DNA from: Sneathiella sp.
GTDB lineage: Bacteria > Pseudomonadota > Alphaproteobacteria > Sneathiellales > Sneathiellaceae
Direction of reading: 5' to 3'
DNA: 41,404 nt
Assembly (NCBI GenBank): GCA_021741195.1
Contig: JAIOYL010000008.1
Span: forward strand, 1-41,404
A program made the translations under genes and the position numbers. Each line of letters begins with the position of its first letter. The stretch's first letter is position 1. Below the pieces are notes generated by a model. The model did not search any database, was not told the origin of the DNA, and saw only the letters and a list, made by a program, of their open reading frames with translations. Positions 1-10,829 of this stretch are shown here, in pieces.

Positions 1-49
1 TTATTTTCGACCACTATATATTAAATGCCGAGGGCGCGATCAAGGCAAA

Positions 50-910
50 TCAGGAACCATACTGCCGTCGATAGGCATTCATTGGATAAACGCCGAGAAT
101 TTTGAGCTTGGCCGAAAAGAACTGCAGCTCCTCAATCGCGCGGGCAACCCTGGCTTCATTGGGGTGCCCTTCAATATCGATGTAAAATTGCGCCGCTTCG
201 AAACTGGCGTCCGTAATATAGCTTTCCAGTTTCGTCACATTGATACCGTTGGTCGCGAACCCGCCGAGCGCCTTGTAAAGAGCCGCAGGCTGACTGCGGA
301 CCTGAAACACGAAACTCATCATGCAGCTGCCGCTTTTTGGATCCGGATCCTGCCGCTGGCGGGACATGATGATGAAACGCGTCGTATTACCAATGCGATC
401 CTCCACACGATCGCGAAGAACGTCAAGGCCATAGATCTCACCCGCCAGACTGGACGCGATGGAGGCCTGCGTCTTATCGCCAAGCTCCGCGATCATTTTC
501 GCCGAGCCGGCGGTATCCGCATGGATAATCGGTTCGATCTTGAGATCACGGATCAGGCCACGGCATTGCGACAGCGCCTGTTCATGGCTGTGCACAGCCT
601 TCACATCGCCAAGCGTCGTTCCGGTCACACCAAGCAACTGGTGCTTAACCGGCTGGAAATGCTCACCGATGATATACAGGCCGGATTCAGGAAGAAGATG
701 ATGAATATCCGCGACCCGTCCGCCCAGAGAATTTTCGACGGGAATCATGGCGAGCCCCGCGTCCCCGTCCCGCACCATTGAGAGCGCATCGGCAAACGTA
801 TCGCAGGCAACCGCCTCCATTTCCGGATAGACAGTACTGCAGGATAAATGGCCATAGGCGCCCGGAACACCCTGAAAGGCAATACGGTTGTCGGGGTCGA
901 TGTCAGACAT
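50..910 (-). CDS. pheA: Prephenate dehydratase with C-terminal ACT domain
   Basis: IAFQGVPGAYGHLS N-terminus, 'IGNTTRFIIMSR' motif, and an ACT-like C-terminus (ALGGFATNGINVTKLESYI, FYIDIEGH). Confidence 0.95.
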   Translation of the reverse strand: MSDIDPDNRIAFQGVPGAYGHLSCSTVYPEMEAVACDTFADALSMVRDGDAGLAMIPVENSLGGRVADIHHLLPESGLYIIGEHFQPVKHQLLGVTGTTLGDVKAVHSHEQALSQCRGLIRDLKIEPIIHADTAGSAKMIAELGDKTQASIASSLAGEIYGLDVLRDRVEDRIGNTTRFIIMSRQRQDPDPKSGSCMMSFVFQVRSQPAALYKALGGFATNGINVTKLESYITDASFEAAQFYIDIEGHPNEARVARAIEELQFFSAKLKILGVYPMNAYRRQYGS

Positions 911-927
911 AATCAGGTTCCATAGTT

Positions 928-1674
928 TCAGGAGGTGACAAACAAGCGGCGGATACGCGCCAAATCGAGCGGAGTATCAACACCAAGCGGCACCGTGTCA
1001 ACGATGGCTGCATCTATTCTCATACCGTTTTCAAGCGCGCGGAGTTGCTCAAGCCGTTCCCGCTGTTCGAGCGGTGCCGGAGGGAGGATGACAAAGCGCT
1101 TAAGCGCCGCCCGGCGATAGGCATATATGCCAATGTGATGATAGTGAGGCCCCGCGCCCCACGGCGATTTCAACCGGCTGAACCAAAGGGCGCGCCCAAT
1201 GCGCGCGCCTTGCTCAAGGCTGATAACCGCCTTGACGGCATTTTCATCTTCAAGTTCTTCCAAATCTTTGATTTCCGCCGCCAAGGTCGCAATATCCACC
1301 TCTCCATTGGCGAGAGGCCGAAAGACGGCCGACACAGCCGTCGGATCGAGGGCTGGCAAATCTCCCTGCAAATTGACGACGGCGTCGAACTTGCCGTCGG
1401 GATCAAATGTCTCGACAGCCTCAAACACCCGATCAGAACCCGACGGATGATCGGGACGGGTCAGAATAGCCGTTCCGCCCTCGGCCCGCACTGCGGCAGC
1501 GATTTCCTCCTCGGCGCAGGCGACAATGGCGGGGCCAATGTCCGCCTCTTGCGCACGCTTGAGAACCTGAACAATCATGGGCAGGCCGGCGATGTCCGCC
1601 AGGGGTTTCCCGGGCAGTCGGCTCGAAGCCATGCGCGCCGGTATGACGATTATCGGTTTTTCGGGTAAACTCAA
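928..1674 (-). CDS. kdsB: 3-deoxy-manno-octulosonate cytidylyltransferase (CMP-KDO synthetase)
   Basis: IIVIPARMASSRLPGKPLADIAGLPMIVQV, VNLQGDLPALDP, HHIGIYAYRRAAL and EQLRALENGMRI motifs. Confidence 0.95.
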   Translation of the reverse strand: MSLPEKPIIVIPARMASSRLPGKPLADIAGLPMIVQVLKRAQEADIGPAIVACAEEEIAAAVRAEGGTAILTRPDHPSGSDRVFEAVETFDPDGKFDAVVNLQGDLPALDPTAVSAVFRPLANGEVDIATLAAEIKDLEELEDENAVKAVISLEQGARIGRALWFSRLKSPWGAGPHYHHIGIYAYRRAALKRFVILPPAPLEQRERLEQLRALENGMRIDAAIVDTVPLGVDTPLDLARIRRLFVTS

Positions 1675-1839
1675 TTACTTCACGCCTTAAAATTGTTTCC
1701 TCTGGCTCACATAAATGTGCGTCACTACTGAAGGTATTTATACGTGTTGCATTCGAACAGAGAAAGCCGTTAATTTCCCCTCGCTTTTTTTTACCACGGC
1801 TGGTAAATGTACCGGCAGGTTTGATAGCTGAGGTCAGCA

Positions 1840-2385
1840 ATGAATATTTTTGAGTTCAATAAAATCGCCGGCGCTGTTCTGGCAGGCGCCCTTTTCATCA
1901 TGGTAATCAACGAAGTTGCGCATATTGCCGTGCACCCGACCTTTCCGGAAACGAATGCATATGCCATCGATACCGGCAATGTCGCCTCGTCCGAGGTTGC
2001 CGCTAATGATAAGGATGTCGGGCCTTCCCTCGGTGCCCTGCTTGCCTCTGCGGACGCAGAGAAGGGCGCAAAAATATTCAAGAAATGCGGTGCCTGCCAT
2101 ACAGCAGAAGAAGGCGGATCCAACAAAATCGGTCCTAATCTACATGGCATCCTGAAGCGTCCAAAAGGATCGCATGAAGGTTTCAGCTATTCCAGCGGCT
2201 TGACGGAAAAAGGCGGAAATTGGGGTTATGATGATCTCGACATCTTCCTGAAGAAGCCAAGCGACTATATCAAGGGTACGAAAATGTCCTTTGCCGGCAT
2301 CAAGAAAGCGGAGGATCGTGCGGACCTGATCGCCTATCTCAGAACCCTCGGCACCAGCGACGTTCCACTGCCCCCTGCAAACTAA
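1840..2385 (+). CDS. Membrane-anchored class I c-type cytochrome (CycM / cytochrome c552-like)
   Basis: N-terminal hydrophobic anchor, CGACH haem motif (CxxCH), IGPNLHGI, and a distal TKMSF Met-ligand motif. Confidence 0.92.
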   Translation: MNIFEFNKIAGAVLAGALFIMVINEVAHIAVHPTFPETNAYAIDTGNVASSEVAANDKDVGPSLGALLASADAEKGAKIFKKCGACHTAEEGGSNKIGPNLHGILKRPKGSHEGFSYSSGLTEKGGNWGYDDLDIFLKKPSDYIKGTKMSFAGIKKAEDRADLIAYLRTLGTSDVPLPPAN

Positions 2386-2402
2386 CATTGGCAGGGGCTT
2401 TC

Positions 2403-3176
2403 GTGGCTGAGGAATGCCCGCAGGAATTTATTGATCTCGCTCACCGGTTGGCAGACGCCGCCGGTGAGGTTATCCGCCCCTATTTCAGGAAAAAAATAGA
2501 TATCATCGGCAAGGAAGACAAAAGCCCGGTCACGATCGCCGATCGTAACGCCGAGGCGGCAATGCGCCTGCTCATTGAGAAAGCCTATCCAGAACATGGG
2601 ATCTTCGGTGAAGAGCATGGCAAGGTCCGGACGGACGCCGAATATGTCTGGGTTCTGGATCCGATCGACGGCACCCTTTCCTTCATCTCCGGCAGTCCGA
2701 CCTTCGGCTGTCTGATTAGCCTGACGCGAAACGGCGTTCCGATCATGGGCATTCTAGATCAGGCCATTTCCGGCGAACGCTGGATCGGCGCCAATGGAGA
2801 GGCAACGCTCAATGGCACAGCGATCCATACCCGTGATTGCTCCATGCTTTCGGAGGCGACGTTGTTTGCATGGGGAGTGGAGCTTATGGAGGGGGATCAT
2901 GAAGATAATTTCCGGCAGCTCTACAGGGTGATAAAGCGCAAGCGTTTCGGCTATGACTGTTACGCCTATGGTCTGCTTGCGCTCGGTTTTGTCGATATTA
3001 TTGCCGATTGCGACATGAAACCCTACGACTATTGCGCCCTCGTTCCCATCGTCGAAAATGCGGGTGGAAAAATAACGGACTGGGCCGGACAGCCCCTTAC
3101 CCTGACAAATCCCGGATATGTCCTGGCGACGGGAGATCCTGAGCTGCATCGACAAGCCGTTGAAATATTGGCGTAA
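2403..3176 (+). CDS. hisN: Inositol-monophosphatase-family protein, HisN-type histidinol-phosphatase
   Basis: IFGEEHG, VWVLDPIDGTLSFISGSPTFGCLISL and YDYCALVPIVENAGGKITDW motifs. The ORF track starts at TTG 2388; I prefer GTG 2403 because it follows a GCAGGGG stretch. Confidence 0.85.
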   Translation: MAEECPQEFIDLAHRLADAAGEVIRPYFRKKIDIIGKEDKSPVTIADRNAEAAMRLLIEKAYPEHGIFGEEHGKVRTDAEYVWVLDPIDGTLSFISGSPTFGCLISLTRNGVPIMGILDQAISGERWIGANGEATLNGTAIHTRDCSMLSEATLFAWGVELMEGDHEDNFRQLYRVIKRKRFGYDCYAYGLLALGFVDIIADCDMKPYDYCALVPIVENAGGKITDWAGQPLTLTNPGYVLATGDPELHRQAVEILA

Positions 3177-3276
3177 ATAGAACAATTGTATTTTGCAGTT
3201 TTTGTCCTTGATGTCGCCAAATTAATCTCCCATGTTGGCTAGGTGTGCATGTAAGATTGGTAAAGTGAGGATGTAA

Positions 3277-5127
3277 ATGCGATTCTTGAAACCCGCCGTC
3301 GCCGTGATTGTTTTTCTGGGAGCCATCTTTCCTGCGATTGCCGATGAGGTAAAAACGGTCAAAAGCCATGCTCTATCCCTGGCGGGCCCGCCCAAATACG
3401 GACCGGATTTCAAACATCTAGACTACGTCAATCCCGACGCTCCGAAGGGTGGAAACGTCAAGCTGTCAGCAACCGGAGGGTTCGATAACCTCAATCCCTA
3501 TATTTCAAAGGGACAGGCTGCAAACGGGCTTGGTTTGACGTTCGAAACATTGATGACAGAATCGAGTGATGATCCAAGCGCTGAATACGGTCTTGTCGCC
3601 GAAAGTGTTGAAGTGGCCGAAGATCTGAGCTTTGCAATTTTCAACATGCGCCCCGAAGCTCATTTTCATGACGGCACGCCCATTACCGCGGATGACGTCA
3701 TTTTCAGCCTGAAGGCAGTCAAAGAAAAAGGAACGCCTCTGTTCCGTTACTACTATGCCAATGTAAAATCGGCGGAAAAACTGAATGACCGCCGGGTTAA
3801 ATTTCATTTTTCCGGACCACCTAATCGCGAATTACCGCAAATCGTCGGTCAATTGCTACCGATGCTGTCGAAAAAATACTTCGAAACCCACATATTCGAG
3901 GAAACCACCCTTACACCGATCCTCGGATCCGGCCCCTATCGGATAAGGGAGTTCGAAGCCAATCGCTATATTACCTATGAGCGCGTCCCGGACTATTGGG
4001 GCGAGAAACTGCCGATCAATGTGGGACGCAATAATTTCGATACGGTCCGCTACGACTTTTACCGTGATACTGCCGTGCTGCTGGAAGCCTTCAAGGCAGG
4101 GGAATATGATTACCGCACCGAAAACAGCGCCAAGAACTGGGCGACGGGCTATGATTTTCCCGCCGTGAAAGCGGGGCTGGTTATTCTGGAAGAGATCCCC
4201 AACAAACGCTCTGCCGGAATGCAGGGTTATGCGTTCAATCTTCGCCGTGAAAAATTCCAGGACCCGGCGCTGCGGGAAGCGCTTAGTTATGCCTTCGATT
4301 TCGAATGGCTGAACAAGAATATTTTTTACGATCAATATACCCGCACAAATAGCTATTTTGAAAACTCCGTGATGGCCCCCAAGGGCCAGCCAACGGAAGC
4401 CGAGCTCACGATCCTGGAGCCCTATCGGGATAAGCTGCCCGCGCGTGTTTTTGGGGAAGCCTACAAGGCCCCTGTAACGGATGGAACCGGTCGCGACCGA
4501 GAGCCCCTCCGCATTGCGCAAGAAATTCTCGCCAAGGCTGGCTGGGAAATCAAAGATGGCAAGCTTATTGACCCAAAGACAGGAAAACCGCTCACCATAG
4601 AATTCCTGATGTATGATCCGAACAGCCTCCGCATCACCGGTCCCTTCATCAAGAACCTGAAAAAGCTCGGTATCGATGCCTCATCGCGGGTTGTCGACAC
4701 CGCGCAATATACGGAGCGGGTGCGCAACTATGATTTCGATATCACGACGGCAGGTTTTGGGCAATCCATTAGTCCGGGCAATGAACAACGCGAATTCTGG
4801 GGCAGCGCCGCCGGAAAGCGACCCGGAAGCCGGAACCTCATGGGAATAAATGATCCAGTGATTGATGCATTGATCGAAAACCTGATCGCCGCGCCGACCT
4901 ATGAAAAGCTGATTCCCGCCGTACGGGCTCTTGATCGGGTTCTCACCTGGAATTTCTTCGTCATTCCGCAGTTTCACGCCGCCTATGACCGCATCGCCTA
5001 TTGGAATAAATTCGGCCATACGGACGTCAATCCATCACAAGGACCGGATATCCTGAGCTGGTGGGTGGACGAGAAAAAAGAAAAGGAATTGCAGGAAGGC
5101 CTCAAGAACATCCGCCAAAATAACTAG
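3277..5127 (+). CDS. yejA: ABC transporter substrate-binding protein, family 5 (YejA-like), first copy
   Basis: Signal-peptide-like N-terminus; HALSLAGPPKYGPDFKHLDYVNPDAPKGG; RPEAHFHDGTPITADDVIFSLKAV; directly precedes yejA2-yejB-yejE-yejF. Confidence 0.92.
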   Translation: MRFLKPAVAVIVFLGAIFPAIADEVKTVKSHALSLAGPPKYGPDFKHLDYVNPDAPKGGNVKLSATGGFDNLNPYISKGQAANGLGLTFETLMTESSDDPSAEYGLVAESVEVAEDLSFAIFNMRPEAHFHDGTPITADDVIFSLKAVKEKGTPLFRYYYANVKSAEKLNDRRVKFHFSGPPNRELPQIVGQLLPMLSKKYFETHIFEETTLTPILGSGPYRIREFEANRYITYERVPDYWGEKLPINVGRNNFDTVRYDFYRDTAVLLEAFKAGEYDYRTENSAKNWATGYDFPAVKAGLVILEEIPNKRSAGMQGYAFNLRREKFQDPALREALSYAFDFEWLNKNIFYDQYTRTNSYFENSVMAPKGQPTEAELTILEPYRDKLPARVFGEAYKAPVTDGTGRDREPLRIAQEILAKAGWEIKDGKLIDPKTGKPLTIEFLMYDPNSLRITGPFIKNLKKLGIDASSRVVDTAQYTERVRNYDFDITTAGFGQSISPGNEQREFWGSAAGKRPGSRNLMGINDPVIDALIENLIAAPTYEKLIPAVRALDRVLTWNFFVIPQFHAAYDRIAYWNKFGHTDVNPSQGPDILSWWVDEKKEKELQEGLKNIRQNN

Positions 5128-5157
5128 AGCGCCAATGTCTGTCGGGAGGATGGATGT

Positions 5158-7008
5158 ATGAAATGGATTTATGCACCATTACTCATGGCTGGCCTGTTAA
5201 GCGCCGCGAATGCGGTCGCCGAACCAACGACAAGCTACGGCCTCTCGATTTTTGGTGATCTGAAATACGGGCCGGATTTCAAGCATTTTGACTATGTCAA
5301 TTCGGAGGCGCCGAAGGGAGGGACGATCAAGCTTCGCGATGTCGGCACCTTCGATACAGTCAATCCATTTCTCCTCAAGGGCAATGCCGCCATTGTCAAT
5401 GGCGACAAAGGTGGTGATTTGTATTTCAACTTTACCCAGTTGATGACCCCCTCCTTTGACGAACCGGACGGGGTTTACGGCCTGCTCGCGGAAACGATAA
5501 CAGTTGATGACAAGGGGCAATGGGTAGAATTCAAGATTCGCCCTGAAGCGCGCTTTCACGACGACACGCCAATCACCGCCGAAGATGTCGCTTTCACTTT
5601 TAATATTCTGAAAAAGGAAGGGCATCCTCGATACCGGGTTCTTTACCAGGATATTGTTGAAGCGAAAATTCTCGGTCCCGAGCATATCCGCTTTAATTTC
5701 AGGGAAGGCGCGCTTACGCGCGATCTGCCCTATCAGGTCGCTGTAATGCCGATCCTGTCGAAAGCCTCTTTCGCGACACGCGATTTCGCCGTCACCACGA
5801 TGGAGCCGCTGCTCGGTTCCGGCCCCTACAAGCTGGCGAAGGTCTCGCCCGGCCGCTCGATTACCTATGAGCGGGTAAAAAATCACTGGGCGAAAAATCT
5901 GCCGGTTCGCAAGGGCAGGTTTAATTTTGACACTATCCAGGTGGACTATTATCGCGACCGGACCATTGCGCTTGAGGCTTTTTTTGCCGGTGTCTACGAT
6001 TTTCGCGAGGAATTCACCTCCCGAAGCTGGGCGACGGAATATGAAGACAAGCCCGCGGTTAAGGCTGGATATATCAAACGCGAAACTCTTCAGGATGAAT
6101 CTCTGACGGGATTGCAGGCGTTTTTTATGAACACCCGCCGCGAACCGTTCGAGAATATCAAGGTTCGCAAGGCGTTTGGGCTGCTGTTCGACTTTGAATG
6201 GACGAACCAGAATCTTTTCTACGGGCTGTATGACCGGCTCGGGTCGGTATTTGAAAACTCGGCCATGAAGGCGACCGGTCTGCCCTCGCCCGCGGAACTC
6301 GAGCTTTTAACCCCCTGGAAAAATATTCTCCCCAAAGAGGTTTTCACCAGTGAATTCACGTCCGCGAAAACCAACGGGTCGGGCAATATCCGAAAACAGA
6401 CCCGCGAAGCCCTTGAGCTATTTAAAGAAGCGGGCTGGACGGTTCAGAACAAAAAGCTCATCAATTCGGCGGGCGAGCAGATGAAAGTCGAATTTCTACT
6501 GTATGAGCAATCATTTACCCGAGTGGTCAATCCCTTTGTTCTCAATCTTAAAAGAGCAGGCATCGATGCCACCATCCGCGTCATTGACAGTGCGAGCTGG
6601 CAGAACCGGGTTCGCGCCTTTGATTTCGATATTGTCGTCCGCCGGTTTCCCCAACCGCAAATTCCCGGTGTGGAACAGCGCGACTGGTGGGGCTCGAAGG
6701 CGGCGGATATCGACGGCGGACTTAATATAGCTGGCGTGAAAAACCCGGCGGTGGATGCATTGATCGAAAGATTAATCCAGGCAAAGACCCGTCAGGACCT
6801 GGTCACGGCCGCGCGCGCACTCGACCGCGTGCTGATATGGAATTACTATTTTATTCCGCAATGGTACAAGAATACGCATTTTATTGCCTTCTGGGATAAG
6901 TTTGGCCAGCCGGAGACAAAAAAGCCCGGTTTTGACCGTGCGGTTCTGCAAAGCTGGTGGTATGATCAGGCAAAAGCCGATGATCTGGCCGCACGACGGG
7001 GCAAGTAA
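5158..7008 (+). CDS. yejA: ABC transporter substrate-binding protein, family 5 (YejA-like), second tandem copy
   Basis: Same length (616 aa) and motif order as the upstream copy: YGPDFKHFDYVNSEAPKGGTIKL, RPEARFHDDTPITAEDVAFTF, ALDRVLIWNYYFIPQWY. Confidence 0.92.
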   Translation: MKWIYAPLLMAGLLSAANAVAEPTTSYGLSIFGDLKYGPDFKHFDYVNSEAPKGGTIKLRDVGTFDTVNPFLLKGNAAIVNGDKGGDLYFNFTQLMTPSFDEPDGVYGLLAETITVDDKGQWVEFKIRPEARFHDDTPITAEDVAFTFNILKKEGHPRYRVLYQDIVEAKILGPEHIRFNFREGALTRDLPYQVAVMPILSKASFATRDFAVTTMEPLLGSGPYKLAKVSPGRSITYERVKNHWAKNLPVRKGRFNFDTIQVDYYRDRTIALEAFFAGVYDFREEFTSRSWATEYEDKPAVKAGYIKRETLQDESLTGLQAFFMNTRREPFENIKVRKAFGLLFDFEWTNQNLFYGLYDRLGSVFENSAMKATGLPSPAELELLTPWKNILPKEVFTSEFTSAKTNGSGNIRKQTREALELFKEAGWTVQNKKLINSAGEQMKVEFLLYEQSFTRVVNPFVLNLKRAGIDATIRVIDSASWQNRVRAFDFDIVVRRFPQPQIPGVEQRDWWGSKAADIDGGLNIAGVKNPAVDALIERLIQAKTRQDLVTAARALDRVLIWNYYFIPQWYKNTHFIAFWDKFGQPETKKPGFDRAVLQSWWYDQAKADDLAARRGK

Positions 7009-7038
7009 GTCCGAAATCGAAGGACAAAGGAGTAGTCG

Positions 7039-8148
7039 TTGTTTGCCTATATACTGAGACGTATCCTGCTCATGATACCGACGTTATTTGGCATCATGGT
7101 TCTCAATTTCGTGGTCATCCAGTTCGCTCCCGGCGGACCTATTGAACAGATTATCGCGGAAATCCAGGGCACCGCCGTCGGCGCCACCGCGCGCATTGGT
7201 GGAAGCGCAGGCGGCGATACCTCTTCCGGGGGTCAATCTACATCAGCCGGACTTGGCTCAGAAAGTTCCTATCGCGGCGCGCAAGGGCTTGATCCAGCCT
7301 TCATCAAGGAGCTTGAGGTTCAGTTCGGCTTCGACAAACCCGCTTATGAGCGCTTTTTCCTAATGATGAAGAATTACCTGATGTTCGATTTTGGCACCAG
7401 TTACTTCCGCGATGAAACCGTCGTCAATCTGGTCATTGAGAAGCTCCCCGTCTCGATTTCGATCGGGCTCTGGACAACCTTGCTGGTCTACCTGATCTCC
7501 ATCCCGCTCGGGATCGCCAAGGCGGTTCGCGACGGCACGAAATTCGATGTCTGGACCAGCAGTCTGGTGATTATCGGCAACGCGATCCCGAGCTTCCTTT
7601 TTGCCGTGGCGCTGATCGTTCTTTTCGCGGGCGGTTCATACTACAACTGGTTTCCACTTCGAGGACTGACCTCGGATAACTGGGACCAGCTCAGCATGTT
7701 CGGCAAGGTGACGGACTATCTCTGGCATATTGCGTTGCCCGTCACGGCGCTGGTTATCGGCGGATTTGCTGCCCTCACACAGCTCACCAAAAACTCCTTT
7801 CTCGACCAGATCAGCCAGCAATATGTTCTGACGGCGCGGGCCAAGGGGTTGAGTGAACGGCGCGTTCTCTATGGTCATGTTTTCCGCAATGCCATGCTGA
7901 TTGTCATCGCTGGATTTCCAAGCGCCTTTATCGGCATTCTGTTTACAGGATCCCTGTTGATCGAGGTTATTTTCAGTCTGGACGGATTGGGCTTGCTGGG
8001 CTTCGAAGCTGCCATCAACCGGGACTATCCGGTGATATTTGCCACCGTATATGTCTTTGCGCTGCTCGGCCTCATCATGAACCTTGTCGGCGATCTCACC
8101 TATACGCTCGTTGATCCGCGGATCGACTTTGAAGCGCGGGAGGCCTGA
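7039..8148 (+). CDS. yejB: Microcin C/peptide ABC transporter permease YejB
   Basis: [63 protein letters not shown] permease (EAA-type) motif. GTG/TTG-type start from the ORF track. Confidence 0.95.
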   Translation: MFAYILRRILLMIPTLFGIMVLNFVVIQFAPGGPIEQIIAEIQGTAVGATARIGGSAGGDTSSGGQSTSAGLGSESSYRGAQGLDPAFIKELEVQFGFDKPAYERFFLMMKNYLMFDFGTSYFRDETVVNLVIEKLPVSISIGLWTTLLVYLISIPLGIAKAVRDGTKFDVWTSSLVIIGNAIPSFLFAVALIVLFAGGSYYNWFPLRGLTSDNWDQLSMFGKVTDYLWHIALPVTALVIGGFAALTQLTKNSFLDQISQQYVLTARAKGLSERRVLYGHVFRNAMLIVIAGFPSAFIGILFTGSLLIEVIFSLDGLGLLGFEAAINRDYPVIFATVYVFALLGLIMNLVGDLTYTLVDPRIDFEAREA

Positions 8149-8151
8149 ACG

Positions 8152-9177
8152 TTGACATTGTCCGCCATCAATCGACGTCGGCTTAATAATTTTAAAGCCA
8201 ACCGGCGCGGCTATTGGTCGATGATCTTTTTCATTGGATTGTTCGTGATTTCCCTGTTCGCGGAAGTAATTGCCAATGACAAACCATTGGTTGTTTCCTA
8301 CAACGACCAGCTGTATTTCCCTTTTCTGGTCGCCTATCCGGAAACCGCTTTTGGCGGTGACTTCGAAACCGAGGCAGACTACCGCGATCCTTTCGTTGCC
8401 GACTTGATCAACGAGAAAGGCTGGGAGGTCTGGCCGCTCATCCACTACAGCTATACAACAATCAACTACGACCTCACGTCGCCTGCGCCATCGCCACCGG
8501 ATGCGGAGAACTGGCTGGGAACGGACGATCAGGGACGCGATGTACTGGCCCGCGTCATCTACGGGTATCGCATATCAGTTGCCTTCGGAGTGATCCTGAC
8601 GATTTTCAGCTCCCTTATCGGTGTTACAGCGGGGGCCGTGCAGGGATATTTCGGTGGCTGGGTGGATTTGATCTTCCAGCGGTTCCTCGAAATCTGGGGT
8701 GGCATGCCGAGCCTTTATATCCTGATTATCCTTGCCGCTCTGATCGAACCGACCTTCCTCATCCTTCTCGTGCTGCTGTTGTTGTTCAGCTGGCCCAGTC
8801 TTGTCGGTGTCGTGCGCGCGGAATTCCTGCGCTCACGTAATTTCGACTATGTGCGGGCAGCAAGAGCGCTGGGCGTGCGCGATAGCGTCATCATGTTCAA
8901 GCATTTGCTCCCCAATTCCATGGTTTCGGCGCTCACCTTCCTGCCCTTTATCTTGACCGGCTCCATTGTCAGCCTGACATCGCTCGATTTCCTCGGGCTC
9001 GGGCTACCGCCCGGCTCTCCGTCGCTTGGCGAGCTGCTGGCTCAGGGCAAAGCCAATCTTCAGGCCCCCTGGCTCGGCATCACCGCCTTTTTGACGCTGT
9101 CTGTGATGCTGACCCTCGCCTTCTTTATGCAGGAAGGCATCCGCGATGCCTTTGATCCCAGAAAGACCTTTCAGTAA
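8152..9177 (+). CDS. yejE: Microcin C/peptide ABC transporter permease YejE
   Basis: GTDDQGRDVLARVIYGYRISVAFG; DYVRAARALGVRDSVIMFKHLLPNS; the ORF begins 3 bp after yejB ends. Confidence 0.95.
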   Translation: MTLSAINRRRLNNFKANRRGYWSMIFFIGLFVISLFAEVIANDKPLVVSYNDQLYFPFLVAYPETAFGGDFETEADYRDPFVADLINEKGWEVWPLIHYSYTTINYDLTSPAPSPPDAENWLGTDDQGRDVLARVIYGYRISVAFGVILTIFSSLIGVTAGAVQGYFGGWVDLIFQRFLEIWGGMPSLYILIILAALIEPTFLILLVLLLLFSWPSLVGVVRAEFLRSRNFDYVRAARALGVRDSVIMFKHLLPNSMVSALTFLPFILTGSIVSLTSLDFLGLGLPPGSPSLGELLAQGKANLQAPWLGITAFLTLSVMLTLAFFMQEGIRDAFDPRKTFQ

Positions 9178-10799
9178 TGGCGTTGGTGGAGATCAAGGAC
9201 CTCTGGGTCACCTTCAAGTCGAACGGCAAGGATGTTCCTGCCGTCAAGGGTGTCTCTTTCAATATCGAAAAAGGTGAAACACTTGCGCTCGTTGGCGAGA
9301 GTGGTTCCGGCAAATCCGTGACCGCGCTCAGCATCCTGCAGCTTCTCCCCTATCCCCTTGCCAAGCACCCGAAGGGGTCGATCAAGGTGAACGGCATGGA
9401 GGTCGTGGGAACCCCGCAAAAAGACATGCGCAAAATCCGCGGCAATCATGTGTCCATGATATTCCAGGAACCCATGACCTCTCTCAATCCGCTGCATACC
9501 ATTGAGAAACAGATCAACGAAACATTGCTGGTGCATAAGGGTATGAGCCAGAGCCAAGCGGCCGCCCGCGTCCGCGAACTTCTTGAATTGGTTGGTCTCG
9601 ATGAGATTGACGAACGACTTGGTGCCTATCCGCACCAACTCTCGGGCGGTCAGCGCCAACGTGTGATGATTGCCATGGCGCTCGCGAATGAACCGGACTT
9701 GCTGATCGCCGACGAACCCACAACCGCTCTCGACGTGACCATCCAGGCCCAGATACTTGAGCTGTTGCTGGATTTGCAAAAGCGCCTTGGCATGGCCATT
9801 CTGCTGATCACCCACGATCTTGGCATCGTCCGCAAAATGGCGAAAGACGTCTGCGTGATGACGGATGGTGAAATCGTTGAGGCCAATTCCGCAAAAGAGC
9901 TGTTCCGGAATCCGCGGCATGAATATACCCGAATGCTGCTTGAGGCCGAACCCAAAGGACTTCCGGTGCGCAAAAACGATGCCCTGCCCGAAGTCATGAG
10001 CTGCCAGAATCTCAAGGTCTATTTCCCGATCAAAAAGGGCCTGCTCAAGCGCACCGTGGACTATGTGCGCGCGGTCGATGATATCTCCCTGACGGTGAAG
10101 CAGGGCCATACGGTCGGCATCGTCGGTGAAAGCGGTTCGGGAAAATCGACCCTTGGCCTTGCGCTATTGCGGCTGATTTCTTCGGAGGGGGGCATTCTGT
10201 TTGACGGCAAGTCAATTCAGCACACAAGCTGGAAGGCCCTGCGCCCGTTGCGGGCGCAAATGCAGGTTGTCTTCCAGGACCCCTATTCCAGCCTGAGCCC
10301 GCGTTTATCAATCGCCCAGATTATTGAAGAAGGCGTTATCGTTCACGAGGGGCGTGGCAACCGGCTGGAGCGGCGGGACCGGATTTCGGATATCCTGAGG
10401 GAAGTCGGGATTTCTCCCGACGCCCAGGACAGGTACCCGCACGAATTTTCAGGCGGCCAGCGGCAACGCGTCGCCATCGCCCGCGCCCTGATCCTGAAGC
10501 CGAAATTTATTGTTCTTGATGAACCGACGTCGGCGCTCGATATGTCTGTGCAGGCGCAAATCGTCGATCTATTGCGCGATCTGCAAAACCGCCACAACCT
10601 GACGTATCTGTTCATCAGCCACGACCTTAAAGTTGTCCGCGCAATGGCTGACAGCGTCATTGTCATGCGCAACGGAAAAATCGTCGAGCAGGGTCATTCC
10701 GCACAAATCTTTGACAATCCGCAAACAGACTATACAAAGGCACTCATGAAGGCGGCGTTCGATTTGCAGACCGCCGCCGCAGGTGTTGTAAATAGCTAA
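9177..10799 (+). CDS. yejF: Duplicated-domain peptide ABC transporter ATPase YejF
   Basis: Two Walker A motifs (GESGSGKS, twice), two signatures (LSGGQRQRV and FSGGQRQRV) and two Walker B motifs; 1-bp overlap with yejE. Confidence 0.96.
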   Translation: MALVEIKDLWVTFKSNGKDVPAVKGVSFNIEKGETLALVGESGSGKSVTALSILQLLPYPLAKHPKGSIKVNGMEVVGTPQKDMRKIRGNHVSMIFQEPMTSLNPLHTIEKQINETLLVHKGMSQSQAAARVRELLELVGLDEIDERLGAYPHQLSGGQRQRVMIAMALANEPDLLIADEPTTALDVTIQAQILELLLDLQKRLGMAILLITHDLGIVRKMAKDVCVMTDGEIVEANSAKELFRNPRHEYTRMLLEAEPKGLPVRKNDALPEVMSCQNLKVYFPIKKGLLKRTVDYVRAVDDISLTVKQGHTVGIVGESGSGKSTLGLALLRLISSEGGILFDGKSIQHTSWKALRPLRAQMQVVFQDPYSSLSPRLSIAQIIEEGVIVHEGRGNRLERRDRISDILREVGISPDAQDRYPHEFSGGQRQRVAIARALILKPKFIVLDEPTSALDMSVQAQIVDLLRDLQNRHNLTYLFISHDLKVVRAMADSVIVMRNGKIVEQGHSAQIFDNPQTDYTKALMKAAFDLQTAAAGVVNS

Positions 10800-10829
10800 G
10801 GTATCTCAAAAAGATACTGGAGATGAAGA

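Noticed and set aside
7636-8445. 269-aa minus-strand ORF spanning the yejB-yejE junction
   Set aside because: Spans two well-supported genes on the other strand; Gln/Asn/Asp-rich shadow ORF.
9171-10109. Long minus-strand ORF (312 aa) opposite yejF
   Set aside because: Antisense to a strongly supported ABC ATPase; His-rich, non-protein-like composition typical of shadow ORFs in GC-rich DNA.
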